Shown here piece after piece: positions 1 to 7,303 of a DNA stretch of 64,000 nt; position 1 is the stretch's first letter, and each line of letters begins with the position of its first letter. The position numbers and the translations under genes are program-made. The DNA lies in NCBI RefSeq assembly GCF_030209475.1, contig NZ_JARVRW010000011.1, positions 62,001 to 126,000 of the forward strand. Direction: 5' to 3'. The notes below the pieces were generated by a model. The model saw only the letters and a program-made list of their open reading frames with translations. It was not told the DNA's origin and did no database searches. The stretch comes from Microbacterium sp. lyk4-40-TSB-66 (GTDB taxonomy: Bacteria; Actinomycetota; Actinomycetes; Actinomycetales; Microbacteriaceae).

Positions 1-2
1 GA

Positions 3-113
3 CCGCCGCAGCTGAACCGCCGGTGGATCGAGGATCTGATGAACGAAGCGAGCACGCCCCAGGGGCTCAGCGTCACGCCCGAACCCGATGCCGACTCGGC
101 GCCCGCGGGGTAG
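3..113 (+). CDS. C-terminal end of an unidentified protein (5' partial)
   Basis: The third forward frame is open from the window edge to the TAG at 111-113 and encodes 36 residues. They include a charged helix-like stretch (RRWIEDLMNEA) and a Pro/Asp/Ala-rich tail ending SAPAG. The rest of the gene lies outside the window, so no function can be assigned. It converges on the MarR gene, whose stop lies only 6 bp away. It could be chance, but the high G/C at third positions supports real coding. Confidence 0.5.
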   Translation, partial: PPQLNRRWIEDLMNEASTPQGLSVTPEPDADSAPAG

Positions 114-119
114 TCGCTC

Positions 120-575
120 TCAGGCGCATTCCGCGTCGACGACCTCGCGCACGCGATCGAGGAACGCGGCCACCTGATCGGCCGCGTCGTGGGGCAACTC
201 GGCGGCGAAGGCGCGGATCTGCGCCGTGACCGGATCGATGGCGTCGGGATCGGTTCCCCGGTCGAAAGGCACCACGAACTTGCTGCGCCGGTCGGTCGGG
301 TTCGCGACGAAGGCGATGAGACCGCCGGCGTGCAGACGGTCGAGCATGCCCGTGACGGATGCCGCGGAGATGCCGAGGTACTGCGCGAGTTCGGAGGGCG
401 TGACGGTGGCTCCCGCATCAGCTCGTTCGAGGATGTAGCGCATCGCTGCGCGCGCGTTCTCGCTCGGTCCGCAGTCGGACTGGCGTCGGCGGGCGAGCCG
501 CGCCTCCGCGAGGCGGAGTCGCTCGACCGCTCGTGCAGCGGTCGTCGCGGCGTCGTCTTCGATCTCGATCGTCAT
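120..575 (-). CDS. MarR-family transcriptional regulator
   Basis: A 151-residue winged-helix protein. The recognition helix is around residues 60-82 (SELAQYLGISAASVTGMLDRL) and is followed by the wing motif NPTDRRSK typical of MarR proteins. It should act as a dimeric cytoplasmic repressor; the ligand is unknown. The ATG at 575 has a good Shine-Dalgarno (GAGGAGACGT before ATG), and a -10 box TAGAAT lies upstream at 609-614 on the minus strand. A single Cys is at about residue 35. The target genes are not evident from the neighbours. Confidence 0.9.
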   Translation of the reverse strand: MTIEIEDDAATTAARAVERLRLAEARLARRRQSDCGPSENARAAMRYILERADAGATVTPSELAQYLGISAASVTGMLDRLHAGGLIAFVANPTDRRSKFVVPFDRGTDPDAIDPVTAQIRAFAAELPHDAADQVAAFLDRVREVVDAECA

Positions 576-670
576 ACGTCTCCTCGAGGGTCAGCCACCC
601 GTGCCGTCATTCTAGTTCGACCGCCGAGATGCTCGGTGGCGGAACGACATCGACCCGCGCACCCGTCGAC

Positions 671-964
671 TCAGCGCCGACCGGTGGCGTGACGGTGGGC
701 GATGGCGGAGACCCACTGCATCCCGGGGCAAGGCGGGGCGTTTCGCCCGCGCATGCGTTCCCACGCCTCGAGGTAGATGCCCTCGAGCAGTGCGTCGGCC
801 TGCTCGGCGACGCCGGTCACCGCCAACAGCACCGCGTACACGCGCGACGCCGTCGCATCGTAGAACGCGACGAAGGCCTCGCAGTCACCGGAGGCGGCAC
901 GCACGAGAAGGGCATCGAGATCGCCGTCGCGGGTCGCGGGGGACGCGGCGTCGGTCATGGTCAC
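671..964 (-). CDS. Truncated ECF sigma-factor-like protein (region 2 only)
   Basis: This 97-residue protein resembles the N-terminal half (sigma region 2) of SigK/SigL-type ECF sigma factors, with DLDALLVRAASGDCEAF followed by FYDATASRVYAVLL. The reading frame ends before any region 4 DNA-binding helix, so it is about half the usual ECF length (about 180 aa). The chosen start is GTG at 964, five bases after GGAGGT; an in-frame ATG at 958 is the alternative. No region 4 was noticed in adjacent frames. It may be a decayed sigma factor or a minimal protein that binds core polymerase without promoter recognition. Confidence 0.6.
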   Translation of the reverse strand: MTMTDAASPATRDGDLDALLVRAASGDCEAFVAFYDATASRVYAVLLAVTGVAEQADALLEGIYLEAWERMRGRNAPPCPGMQWVSAIAHRHATGRR

Positions 965-1113
965 GGTGCACCTCCTTCTTCGAGTCCCAGTCAACCCGGG
1001 TCGGCGGAACGCGGCCCGGGGTTGCGGAATCCGGATGGGTGCCCTAGCGGTACGGCCCCGAAGCCTCGTCAAGCCCGCGGGGCGCGCCCACGGGGAGAAC
1101 TAGCGTGACGGGC

Positions 1114-1491
1114 ATGAGATCTGTCGTGCGTTGGACGCTGGCTGCAGCCATGGTGTTCGCCGGTACCGCCCACCTGACCTTCGCCCGCCGCGACTTCCAG
1201 GCGCAGGTCCCCGACGCCATCGTCGAGCGCGGCCCGCTGGACCGGGATGCCGTGGTCGTGGCATCCGGAGTCGTCGAGGCCGCCTTCGGTCTCGCGCTCG
1301 TGGCTCTGCCGCGGGAACGGCGCCGGATAGGTGCCGCCCTGGCGGCCTTCTTCATCGCGATCTTCCCCGGCAACGTCGATCAATGGCGCAAGCGCCGCTC
1401 GGCGTTCGGGCTCGACACCGACCGCAAGCGCCTGGTCCGCCTGTTCTTCCAGCCGCTGCTGGTGGCGGCGGCGTGGTGGTCGACACGCTGA
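1114..1491 (+). CDS. DoxX-like small integral membrane protein
   Basis: About 125 residues with three or four hydrophobic segments and a C-terminal segment (NVDQWRKRRSAFGLDTDRKRLVRLFFQPLLV) typical of the DoxX-like/DUF4267 membrane family. It probably sits in the cytoplasmic membrane; its role is unknown. The ATG at 1114 lies 7 bases after a -10-like TAGCGT (1101-1106), suggesting a leaderless mRNA; GTG at 1105 is the alternative start. Its stop falls just before the next gene, so the two are probably co-transcribed. Confidence 0.8.
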   Translation: MRSVVRWTLAAAMVFAGTAHLTFARRDFQAQVPDAIVERGPLDRDAVVVASGVVEAAFGLALVALPRERRRIGAALAAFFIAIFPGNVDQWRKRRSAFGLDTDRKRLVRLFFQPLLVAAAWWSTR

Positions 1492-1496
1492 GTACC

Positions 1497-2039
1497 GTGT
1501 CCGCCGTCGTCAGCCTGGAACTCGTGTTCGACGAGCCCTCGGATGCCGCGGTGCGCCGGGAATGGGACGCACTGGTCGCCGCAGATCTCCCGAGCCAGGC
1601 GCGCCACACCGGCGAGAGCAACCGCCCGCACATCACCCTGCTCGTGCGCCCGGAGCTCGCCGACGTCGATCTGTCCGCGCTCGCCGCGAGTCTGCCGCTG
1701 ACGCTCGCTCTCGGGGCGCCGCTGCTCTTCGGGATCGGGCGGTCCCGGGTGATCGCGCGGTCGGTCGTCCCCTCGTTCGAGCTGCTGGAGGTCCACGACC
1801 GCGTGCACGCGCTCGCGGAGATGGGCGACGACGCCCCCCACACGAGGCCGGGCGCGTGGACGGCGCACGTCACCCTGGCGCGTCGCGTGCCGCTCGAGCG
1901 CGTCGGTGAGGCGCTGAAGGTGCTCGCCGAGGCGGGAGAGACGGAGCTCGCCGTCAGCGCGACAGGCGTGCGCCGATGGGATTCCGCGACCCGGACGGTA
2001 TCGGACCCCGTCGGTCGTGGCACGCTGGAGACGTGCTGA
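1497..2039 (+). CDS. 2'-5' RNA ligase / cyclic phosphodiesterase-like protein
   Basis: This is a 180-residue protein of the LigT/2H phosphoesterase superfamily. Two HxT-type motifs are visible, RPHITLLV in the N-terminal half and AHVTLAR in the C-terminal half, matching the paired catalytic histidines. The family hydrolyses or forms 2',5' or cyclic phosphodiester bonds in RNA or nucleotides; the substrate here is unknown. The start is uncertain: GTG at 1497 avoids overlap, while GTG at 1476 would overlap the preceding gene by 16 bp. The 3' end overlaps the next gene by 7 bp, indicating translational coupling. Confidence 0.75.
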   Translation: MSAVVSLELVFDEPSDAAVRREWDALVAADLPSQARHTGESNRPHITLLVRPELADVDLSALAASLPLTLALGAPLLFGIGRSRVIARSVVPSFELLEVHDRVHALAEMGDDAPHTRPGAWTAHVTLARRVPLERVGEALKVLAEAGETELAVSATGVRRWDSATRTVSDPVGRGTLETC

Positions 2040-2410
2040 CCGACGACGCGCGCTCCTTCTTGAGCGAATACCACCTGGCCACCCTCTCGACCGTGGGGCG
2101 TTCGGGGAGAGTGCATTCCGTGCCGGTGGGCTTCACCTACGAAGACGGCGTCGTCCGCGTGATCGGTTCCCGCGGGACGCAGAAGTTCGTCAACGCCGCC
2201 CGCAGCGGACGGGCGTCGATCTGCTCCGTCGACGGCGGGCGCTGGATCAGCTTCGAGGGCCCGGCACGGGTGAGCGACGACGCGGATGCCGTGGCGCACG
2301 CCGTCGATCTGTACGCGGCGCGCTATCGCCAGCCTCGGGTCAACCCCGACCGCGTCGTCCTGGAGGTCGCGGTGGAACGCACCCTCGGTTCCGCTGCCCT
2401 ACGCGCCTGA
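2033..2410 (+). CDS. Pyridoxamine 5'-phosphate oxidase-fold protein, probably F420- or FMN-dependent
   Basis: 125 residues with the split beta-barrel signature of PPOX-class enzymes: an N-terminal LATLSTVGRSGRVHSVPVGF, then VRVIGSRGTQKFVNAARSG and SFEGPARV. In actinobacteria such short proteins usually bind F420 or FMN and reduce unidentified substrates. The GTG at 2033 overlaps the preceding stop, so the gene probably belongs to the same transcript as the RNA ligase-like gene. Cofactor choice cannot be decided from sequence. Confidence 0.8.
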   Translation: MLTDDARSFLSEYHLATLSTVGRSGRVHSVPVGFTYEDGVVRVIGSRGTQKFVNAARSGRASICSVDGGRWISFEGPARVSDDADAVAHAVDLYAARYRQPRVNPDRVVLEVAVERTLGSAALRA

Positions 2411-2664
2411 CGGGCGTATCGTGGGGGGATGGCCCCCGTCACCTCGTCGATGCCCTCCGGGCGTGAGGGGGTCGTCGGCGCGCGGAGCGCCGGCGGCACA
2501 GGCGCCGTGCGCGCCGCCTCCTTCGCCGGGTGACCGGCGCCGACGTCCCGCTCCTCGGGCGGGCGTCGCCGATCGTGGTCGTTCGACGACCAGGTCTTCT
2601 CGTCCGCACGCTCTGCGGACACCGTGCCGCTCGCTGACCGCGGCGGCCCATCGACGGGAACATC

Positions 2665-3156
2665 ATGCACGCCCTCTCCGCAACCACCCTCCGCGCCTCG
2701 TTCGTCAACGTCTCCACCCGTGAGCGCAGCGCCATCGTCATCCCCGCCGACATCGACGAGACCGAGTGGGATCGTCTCGACTACGTCGGGTGGCGCGACC
2801 CCAAGGCGCCGCTCCTCGGGTTCGCGGTGGCCGTGGTCGACGGCGAACCCGTCGGCCTGCAACTGCGCCAGACGGAGCAGCCCACCCGCTCGCGACCGCA
2901 GTGTTCTTGGTGCTCCGACATCACACTGCCCAACGACGTCGTGTTCTTCTCCGCCCGTCGCTCCGGGAAGGCCGGTCGCGCCGGCAACACGGTCGGCATC
3001 CTGGTGTGCTCGCGCTTCGAGTGCTCGCGCAACGTCCGCCGACTCGATCCGCCCGCCTACCTCGGGCACGATGCGGCAGCCGCGCGCGACCGCCGGATCG
3101 ACGGGCTGCGGCAGCACGTGGACGCCTTCTTCCGCGATCTGCGCGACGGCGCCTAG
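2665..3156 (+). CDS. FBP-domain treble-clef zinc-finger protein
   Basis: 163 residues. The C-terminal half has the zinc-binding pattern CSWC ... CSRFEC characteristic of the FBP (EF-G-binding, fibronectin-binding-like) C-terminal treble-clef family common in actinobacteria. Such proteins interact with elongation factor G and are linked to fusidic-acid tolerance; here that role is inferred from family only. The N-terminal half carries the TEWDRLDYVGWRDPKAP segment. A long hairpin follows the stop, so the gene is probably monocistronic. Confidence 0.8.
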   Translation: MHALSATTLRASFVNVSTRERSAIVIPADIDETEWDRLDYVGWRDPKAPLLGFAVAVVDGEPVGLQLRQTEQPTRSRPQCSWCSDITLPNDVVFFSARRSGKAGRAGNTVGILVCSRFECSRNVRRLDPPAYLGHDAAAARDRRIDGLRQHVDAFFRDLRDGA

Positions 3157-3171
3157 ACGCAGGGCGTGGTT

Positions 3172-3214
3172 CTGCGCGGGAGCTCCCGTCACGTCGCCGG
3201 GGGCTCCCGCGCAG
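3172..3214 (+). terminator. Hairpin terminator after the FBP-domain gene
   Basis: A perfect 12-bp inverted repeat (3172-3183 with 3203-3214, arms CTGCGCGGGAGC and its complement) starts 16 bp after the stop codon. It lacks a T-run, as is usual for high-GC actinobacterial terminators. Confidence 0.65.
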
Positions 3215-3335
3215 GGATCTCGTCCCGCAGGAGGGTACGAGGCCTCAGCACGGGTGGGGGAGTTCCGCAGCCGTCCGCGTGCCCCGGACCGTCCACGCGG
3301 TCTCACCGGGACCCGCGAGGGATGCCCCCGGACGA

Positions 3336-4301
3336 TCAGAGGGCGCGGAGCTTCTCGAGGAGCGGGGCGGCGACCTCGTCGACGAACTGCTGCTGCTTCT
3401 CGTCGCCGACCTGGACGATGGCGATGTCGGTGAAACCGGCGTCGATGAAGGGGCGGACGCTCTCGGCGAGCTCATCGAGGTCGGGGCCGCACGCGATGGA
3501 CTCCGCGACGTCCTCCGGGCGCACGAACTGCGAGGCGCCGGCGAACCCGGCCGGAGTCGGCAGATCGGCGTTCACGGCCCACCCGCCGGCGAACCAGCGG
3601 AACTGATCGTGGGCGCGGGCGATCGCGGCATCCTTGTCGGGGTCCCAGCTGATGGGGATCTGCCCGATCTTGCGCGACTCGCCGTCGTGGTGTTCGTCCC
3701 AGCCCTGGACGATCTCGGCGTCGGGTTCCGTGGTGATCAGGTGGTCGCCGAGAGGTGCGAAGCGCGCGATGGAGTGCTCGCCCGATACGGCCACGCCGAT
3801 CGGGACGCCGCCGTCGGGCGCATCCCACACCCGCGCCGAGTCGACGCGGAAGTACTCGCCGTCGTAGGTGACGAGGTCGCCGGTGTGCAGCGCCCGGATG
3901 ATCTCGATGGCCTCCACGAGCATGTCCTGACGGGCGTGCACCGCCGGCCAGCCCTCGCCCACGACGTGCTCGTTGAGGTTCTCGCCCGAGCCGAGGCCGA
4001 GCGTGAACCGCCCCTCCGACAGCAGCTGCAGGGTCGCCGCCTTCTGGGCGACGACCGCGGGGTGATACCTGACCGTCGGGCACGTGACGTAGGTCATCAG
4101 CTCGACGTCCGAGGTCGCGTGCGCGACGGCACCGAGCACCGTCCAGGCGTAGGGCGCGTGGCCCTGGCTCGTCAACCAGGGGGAGTAGTGATCGCTGGAG
4201 ACGAGGAAGTCGTAGCCGGCGCGTTCGGCACCGACGGCGTAGTCGACGAGCGCCCGGGGGCCGCTCTGCTCGGTCATGAGGGTGTAGCCGAATCGCGTCA
4301 T
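3336..4301 (-). CDS. LLM-class F420-dependent oxidoreductase
   Basis: 321-residue luciferase-like TIM-barrel protein (TRFGYTLMTEQSGPRALVDYA at the start, VSSDHYSPWL, VGEGWPA, DEVAAPLLEKL at the end). It resembles the F420-dependent glucose-6-phosphate dehydrogenase-related TIGR03557-type group common in actinobacteria. It should be a cytoplasmic hydride-transfer enzyme using F420; the substrate is unknown. The ATG at 4301 is chosen because a -10-like TACCGT (4309-4314, minus strand) lies 7 bases upstream, implying a leaderless mRNA; a longer N-terminus (to 4337) would run through this promoter. Confidence 0.85.
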   Translation of the reverse strand: MTRFGYTLMTEQSGPRALVDYAVGAERAGYDFLVSSDHYSPWLTSQGHAPYAWTVLGAVAHATSDVELMTYVTCPTVRYHPAVVAQKAATLQLLSEGRFTLGLGSGENLNEHVVGEGWPAVHARQDMLVEAIEIIRALHTGDLVTYDGEYFRVDSARVWDAPDGGVPIGVAVSGEHSIARFAPLGDHLITTEPDAEIVQGWDEHHDGESRKIGQIPISWDPDKDAAIARAHDQFRWFAGGWAVNADLPTPAGFAGASQFVRPEDVAESIACGPDLDELAESVRPFIDAGFTDIAIVQVGDEKQQQFVDEVAAPLLEKLRAL

Positions 4302-4366
4302 GCCCGCCACGGTAGGCCGCGGCATCCGTCCGCTCACCGGGGTTGCGCGCCGACTGCGGATACGAC

Positions 4367-4397
4367 AGCGGGCCCGCGGCGTCGCCGCGGGCCCGCT
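4367..4397 (-). terminator. Hairpin terminator of the terC-like gene
   Basis: A perfect 14-bp stem with a GTC loop (4367-4380 and 4384-4397) lies 9 bp past the stop of the TerC-like gene, between it and the upstream end of the LLM oxidoreductase gene. Confidence 0.8.
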
Positions 4398-4406
4398 GGG
4401 TGAGGG

Positions 4407-5429
4407 TCAGTCCTCGGGAGCGTGGATGACCTTCTCGCCGTCGAACGTCTCGCGCTGCTTCGCCTCGCGGTCGTTGCGGGTCTTGCGCAGGCTCAGCCAT
4501 GTCGCCACCGCAACGGTGGCCGCGATGAAGAGCAACGAGAACCAGATGGGGATCTCGGGAGCCCACAGCATCGGCTCGCCCCCGTTGATGAAGGGGAGCT
4601 CGTTGACGTGCATGGCGTGCAGCACCAGCTTCACGCCGATGAAGGCGAGGATGACGGCCAGCCCCTGTGCGAGGTAGACGAGGCGCTCCAGCAGGCCGCC
4701 GATGAGGAAGTACAGCTGGCGCAGACCCATCAGGGCGAAGGCGTTCGCGGTGAAGACGATGTAAGCCTCCTGCGTGAGCCCGTAGATGGCCGGGATCGAG
4801 TCGACCGCGAAGACGAGGTCGATGAAGCCGATCGCGATGATCACCAGGAGCATCGGGGTGACGAAGGTCTTGCCGCTCTTGCGGACGGTGAGCTTGTCGT
4901 CGTTGTACTCCTCGCTCACCGGGAGGATGCGACGCACGAACTGCATGAACTTGCCGTTGGCGGGGTCGCTGTCGCCGTGCGAGAACGCCTGCTTGTAGGC
5001 CAGGAAGAGCAGGAGGGCGCCGAAGATGTAGAAGATCCACGAGAAGTTCTCGATCAGCGCCGCGCCCACGGCGATGAACGCGCCGCGCATGATGAGGGCG
5101 ATGACGATGCCGATCATCAGCACCTTCTGCTGGTACTTCTTCGGCACCGCGAACCCGGTCATGATGATGAGGAACACGAAGAGGTTGTCGATGGAGAGGG
5201 CCTTCTCGGTCAGGTAACCGGCGAAGTACTCACCGCCGTACGTCCACCCCGAGAAGACGCCCACCCCGACGCCGAACAGCAGTGCGAGGCCGATGTAGAA
5301 CGCCGACCACCGGGCGGATTCACCGACGGTCGGTTCGTGGGGCTTTCGGACGTGAGCGAAGAACTCGAACACGAAGAACGCGATCGTGACCGCGATGGTG
5401 ATGATCCAGACGAGGGGTGTGACGCCCAA
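4407..5429 (-). CDS. TerC-family membrane protein (probable manganese exporter)
   Basis: About 340 residues with eight or nine membrane segments and the TerC hallmark acidic motifs within membrane helices (TEKALSIDNLFVF and FAVDSIPAIYGLT). TerC/Alx/MeeF proteins export Mn2+ or help load exoenzymes with it. The product probably lies in the cytoplasmic membrane. Start: GGAGG is followed 5 bases later by TTG at 5429, giving MGVTPLVWIITIAV; the TTG at 5441 has no ribosome-binding site. A yybP-ykoY-type riboswitch precedes the gene, supporting Mn2+-responsive expression. Confidence 0.88.
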   Translation of the reverse strand: MGVTPLVWIITIAVTIAFFVFEFFAHVRKPHEPTVGESARWSAFYIGLALLFGVGVGVFSGWTYGGEYFAGYLTEKALSIDNLFVFLIIMTGFAVPKKYQQKVLMIGIVIALIMRGAFIAVGAALIENFSWIFYIFGALLLFLAYKQAFSHGDSDPANGKFMQFVRRILPVSEEYNDDKLTVRKSGKTFVTPMLLVIIAIGFIDLVFAVDSIPAIYGLTQEAYIVFTANAFALMGLRQLYFLIGGLLERLVYLAQGLAVILAFIGVKLVLHAMHVNELPFINGGEPMLWAPEIPIWFSLLFIAATVAVATWLSLRKTRNDREAKQRETFDGEKVIHAPED

Positions 5430-5466
5430 GACGGCCTCCAAGGGAATTCGGTGTACAGCAAGACAC

Positions 5467-5565
5467 CAAGGTCTCCTCCACCCGGCGAGATGGGCCGACG
5501 TCCCGGGTTCACGATGGCGTGGACCGTACTGACGAGATCGTCGCGGTGGGAGTACTCCCCTTGCT
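5467..5565 (-). ncRNA. yybP-ykoY (manganese) riboswitch upstream of the TerC-like gene
   Basis: On the minus strand the leader carries the class's hallmark elements. These are GCAAGGGGAGTA at the 5' side (5553-5564), CCGTCAGTACGG in the second sensing loop, and AGACCTTG at the 3' side (5467-5474), whose CCTTG can close the first stem with CAAGG. The element ends 25-40 bp before the TTG start. The known class senses Mn2+ and controls TerC/MntP-type exporters, which fits the gene downstream. No covariance model was run. Confidence 0.82.
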
Positions 5566-5631
5566 TCGCACGATTCTACGGGATGCCACGGGGGAGCGGG
5601 GACTGGACTGCGCTTCCCCGGCTGTGGTAGC

Positions 5632-5661
5632 GACCGGGGGCGCGCCCCCGCGCCCCCGGTC
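5632..5661 (-). terminator. Terminator of the levan-utilisation operon
   Basis: A perfect 13-bp, G/C-only-core stem with a CCCC loop begins 5 bp after the stop codon at 5667. It is placed to end the long minus-strand operon and insulate the riboswitch region. Confidence 0.8.
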
Positions 5662-5666
5662 TCCCC

Positions 5667-7226
5667 CTACACCGGCACCGCGAACTCTCGGATCGTGATG
5701 CCGGAGAACCGCGCGGCGCCTCCGTCGGCGTAGAGCGAGATCCCGGTGTCGCCGTCGAGGAAGTGCACCTGCTGCGACAGCACCGTGTGCCCCGCGTTGA
5801 CGAAGACCTCGACGCTCTGGCGGTCGACGAAGACGCGCAGGTGCACGGATCGGGCCGCGGTGTCGATCGGAGCCGCGGCGCGGGTGTAGGGCGTCAGCGC
5901 GTAGCCGGCGCGTTCGGAGGGCCCCCGATCGACGTACAGGTCGGAGCCGTACTTGCCGATGTTGGTGTGTCGAGAGCCGTCGGCGGAGCGACCGACCGAG
6001 ACGCCGACGTTGGTGGCATCCGTCCACGAGATGTCGAGCTCGAGCTCGTAGGCCCGCCCGCTCCAGGGCAGCACGGCGCCGCCGTTCACGGTGCGATCGG
6101 GCAGGGTGAGCGTCGACGTGGCGCGCGAGGCGAGGGCGGCGACGGGGGCGCTCAAGAGGCTGTACCACCCACCGGACTGCCGGGCCAGGCGCAGCTCGCG
6201 CCCGATCGAGTTCTGGCCGTTGTAGGCGTCGGTGACGTCGGTGGGCACGTCGCGGGCGGCGTACTTCCAGTTGTTCATCCACCCGATCGCGAGGCGCTTC
6301 GTGTCGGGCGCCTCGATGCTCGGCCAGGTCACCGCGCCGTACCAGTCCCACCCCCAGTCGAGCCACTGCGGGGTGAGGTCGTCGGCGACGAAGCGCGTGC
6401 CGTTCCACGTGCCCGTCCAGTAGGCGTAGGTCATCGGGAGGCCCACCCCGTAGGCATCCATGCTGGCGCCCAGCACCCAGTGACCGGTGCCGTCGTCGGC
6501 CGTCATCTGGAACAGATCGGGGCACTCGATGCCGCCGAGCTGGGGGTTCGGGTAGTCGAAGTTGCTGCGCCAGCTCCACTGCCGCAGGTTCGACGAGGTG
6601 TAGAACCCGGCGTAGCGGGCACGGCCGAGGGCCATGACCCACTCGCCGCGCAGGGTGTCCCAGTGCACCTTCGGGTCGCGGCACCACTCGGCGTTGTCGA
6701 TCTCGGCGGGAGTCTGCGCGGTGCGTCCGTCGGTGTTGACCAGCACGGGGTCGGGCAGCATCGTGAAGCTGTAGCCGCCGTCGGTGGAGAAGTACAGGTA
6801 CTGCTCCTGATACCTGCGGATGCCGCCGGTCGGACGCGTCGCGAGCGCGATGACGGCTCCCGCGCCGAAGCCCGCGGTGTTCGCCGTGTCGACGACGAGG
6901 CATCCCGACCACACCGGAACGCCGTTCGTGAGCGGCATGACGGTGCCGTGGTGGGTGAAACCCACCCCGTCGGTGGTGGCGTGATCCCACCCCCCGGCGC
7001 CGTTGTTGACGTCGGAGTGCAGGTAGTACAGCTGGTACTGCCCGCCGGAGACGATCGGCCGCTGCGGGTCGCACAGCCACCCGGACGGGGGCGTCATGTG
7101 GAACACCGCGCGCTGGGAGGGGGCGGCCGCGTGGGCGGCCGGTGCGGCGGGAGAGACGAGGGCGAGGCCGAAGGCCCCGGCCCCGGCGCCCTGCAGGAGG
7201 GTGCGACGGGTGATCTCGAACGGCAT
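5667..7226 (-). CDS. Secreted GH32 enzyme, probable levan fructotransferase (DFA IV-forming) or levanase
   Basis: 519 residues. The N-terminus is a Tat-type signal (EITRRTLLQGAGAGAFGLAL) followed by an AxA region near residues 30-35. GH32 catalytic motifs are complete: nucleophile D53 in WLCDPQRP, transition-state D184 in CRDPK, acid/base E234 in IECPDLF. The WLCDPQRP form, the length and residues such as NNGAGGWDHATTDGV recall, from memory, Arthrobacter levan fructotransferase, which makes difructose anhydride IV from levan by intramolecular transfer; a plain exo-levanase is the alternative. It is the last gene of the operon, 77 bp after another GH32. Confidence is high for GH32, moderate for the exact reaction. 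Confidence 0.72.
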   Translation of the reverse strand: MPFEITRRTLLQGAGAGAFGLALVSPAAPAAHAAAPSQRAVFHMTPPSGWLCDPQRPIVSGGQYQLYYLHSDVNNGAGGWDHATTDGVGFTHHGTVMPLTNGVPVWSGCLVVDTANTAGFGAGAVIALATRPTGGIRRYQEQYLYFSTDGGYSFTMLPDPVLVNTDGRTAQTPAEIDNAEWCRDPKVHWDTLRGEWVMALGRARYAGFYTSSNLRQWSWRSNFDYPNPQLGGIECPDLFQMTADDGTGHWVLGASMDAYGVGLPMTYAYWTGTWNGTRFVADDLTPQWLDWGWDWYGAVTWPSIEAPDTKRLAIGWMNNWKYAARDVPTDVTDAYNGQNSIGRELRLARQSGGWYSLLSAPVAALASRATSTLTLPDRTVNGGAVLPWSGRAYELELDISWTDATNVGVSVGRSADGSRHTNIGKYGSDLYVDRGPSERAGYALTPYTRAAAPIDTAARSVHLRVFVDRQSVEVFVNAGHTVLSQQVHFLDGDTGISLYADGGAARFSGITIREFAVPV

Positions 7227-7250
7227 GGTGCTACTCACTTCCTCGTGATC

Positions 7251-7274
7251 GGCGGGCGCGACGATGCGCCCGCC
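7251..7274 (-). other. Intercistronic hairpin between two GH32 genes
   Basis: A perfect 9-bp inverted repeat (GGCGGGCGC ... GCGCCCGCC) with a six-base loop lies in the 77-bp gap. It could protect the upstream mRNA, partly terminate transcription, or set expression of the secreted enzyme separately. It has no T-run. Confidence 0.5.
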
Positions 7275-7303
7275 GGGTGGCCGGCGGTGGGGGGTGACGT
7301 CGG

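Noticed and set aside
2411..2664. Gene between the PPOX-fold and FBP genes
   Set aside because: The only frames open there are short, lack a ribosome-binding site and have no recognisable motif.
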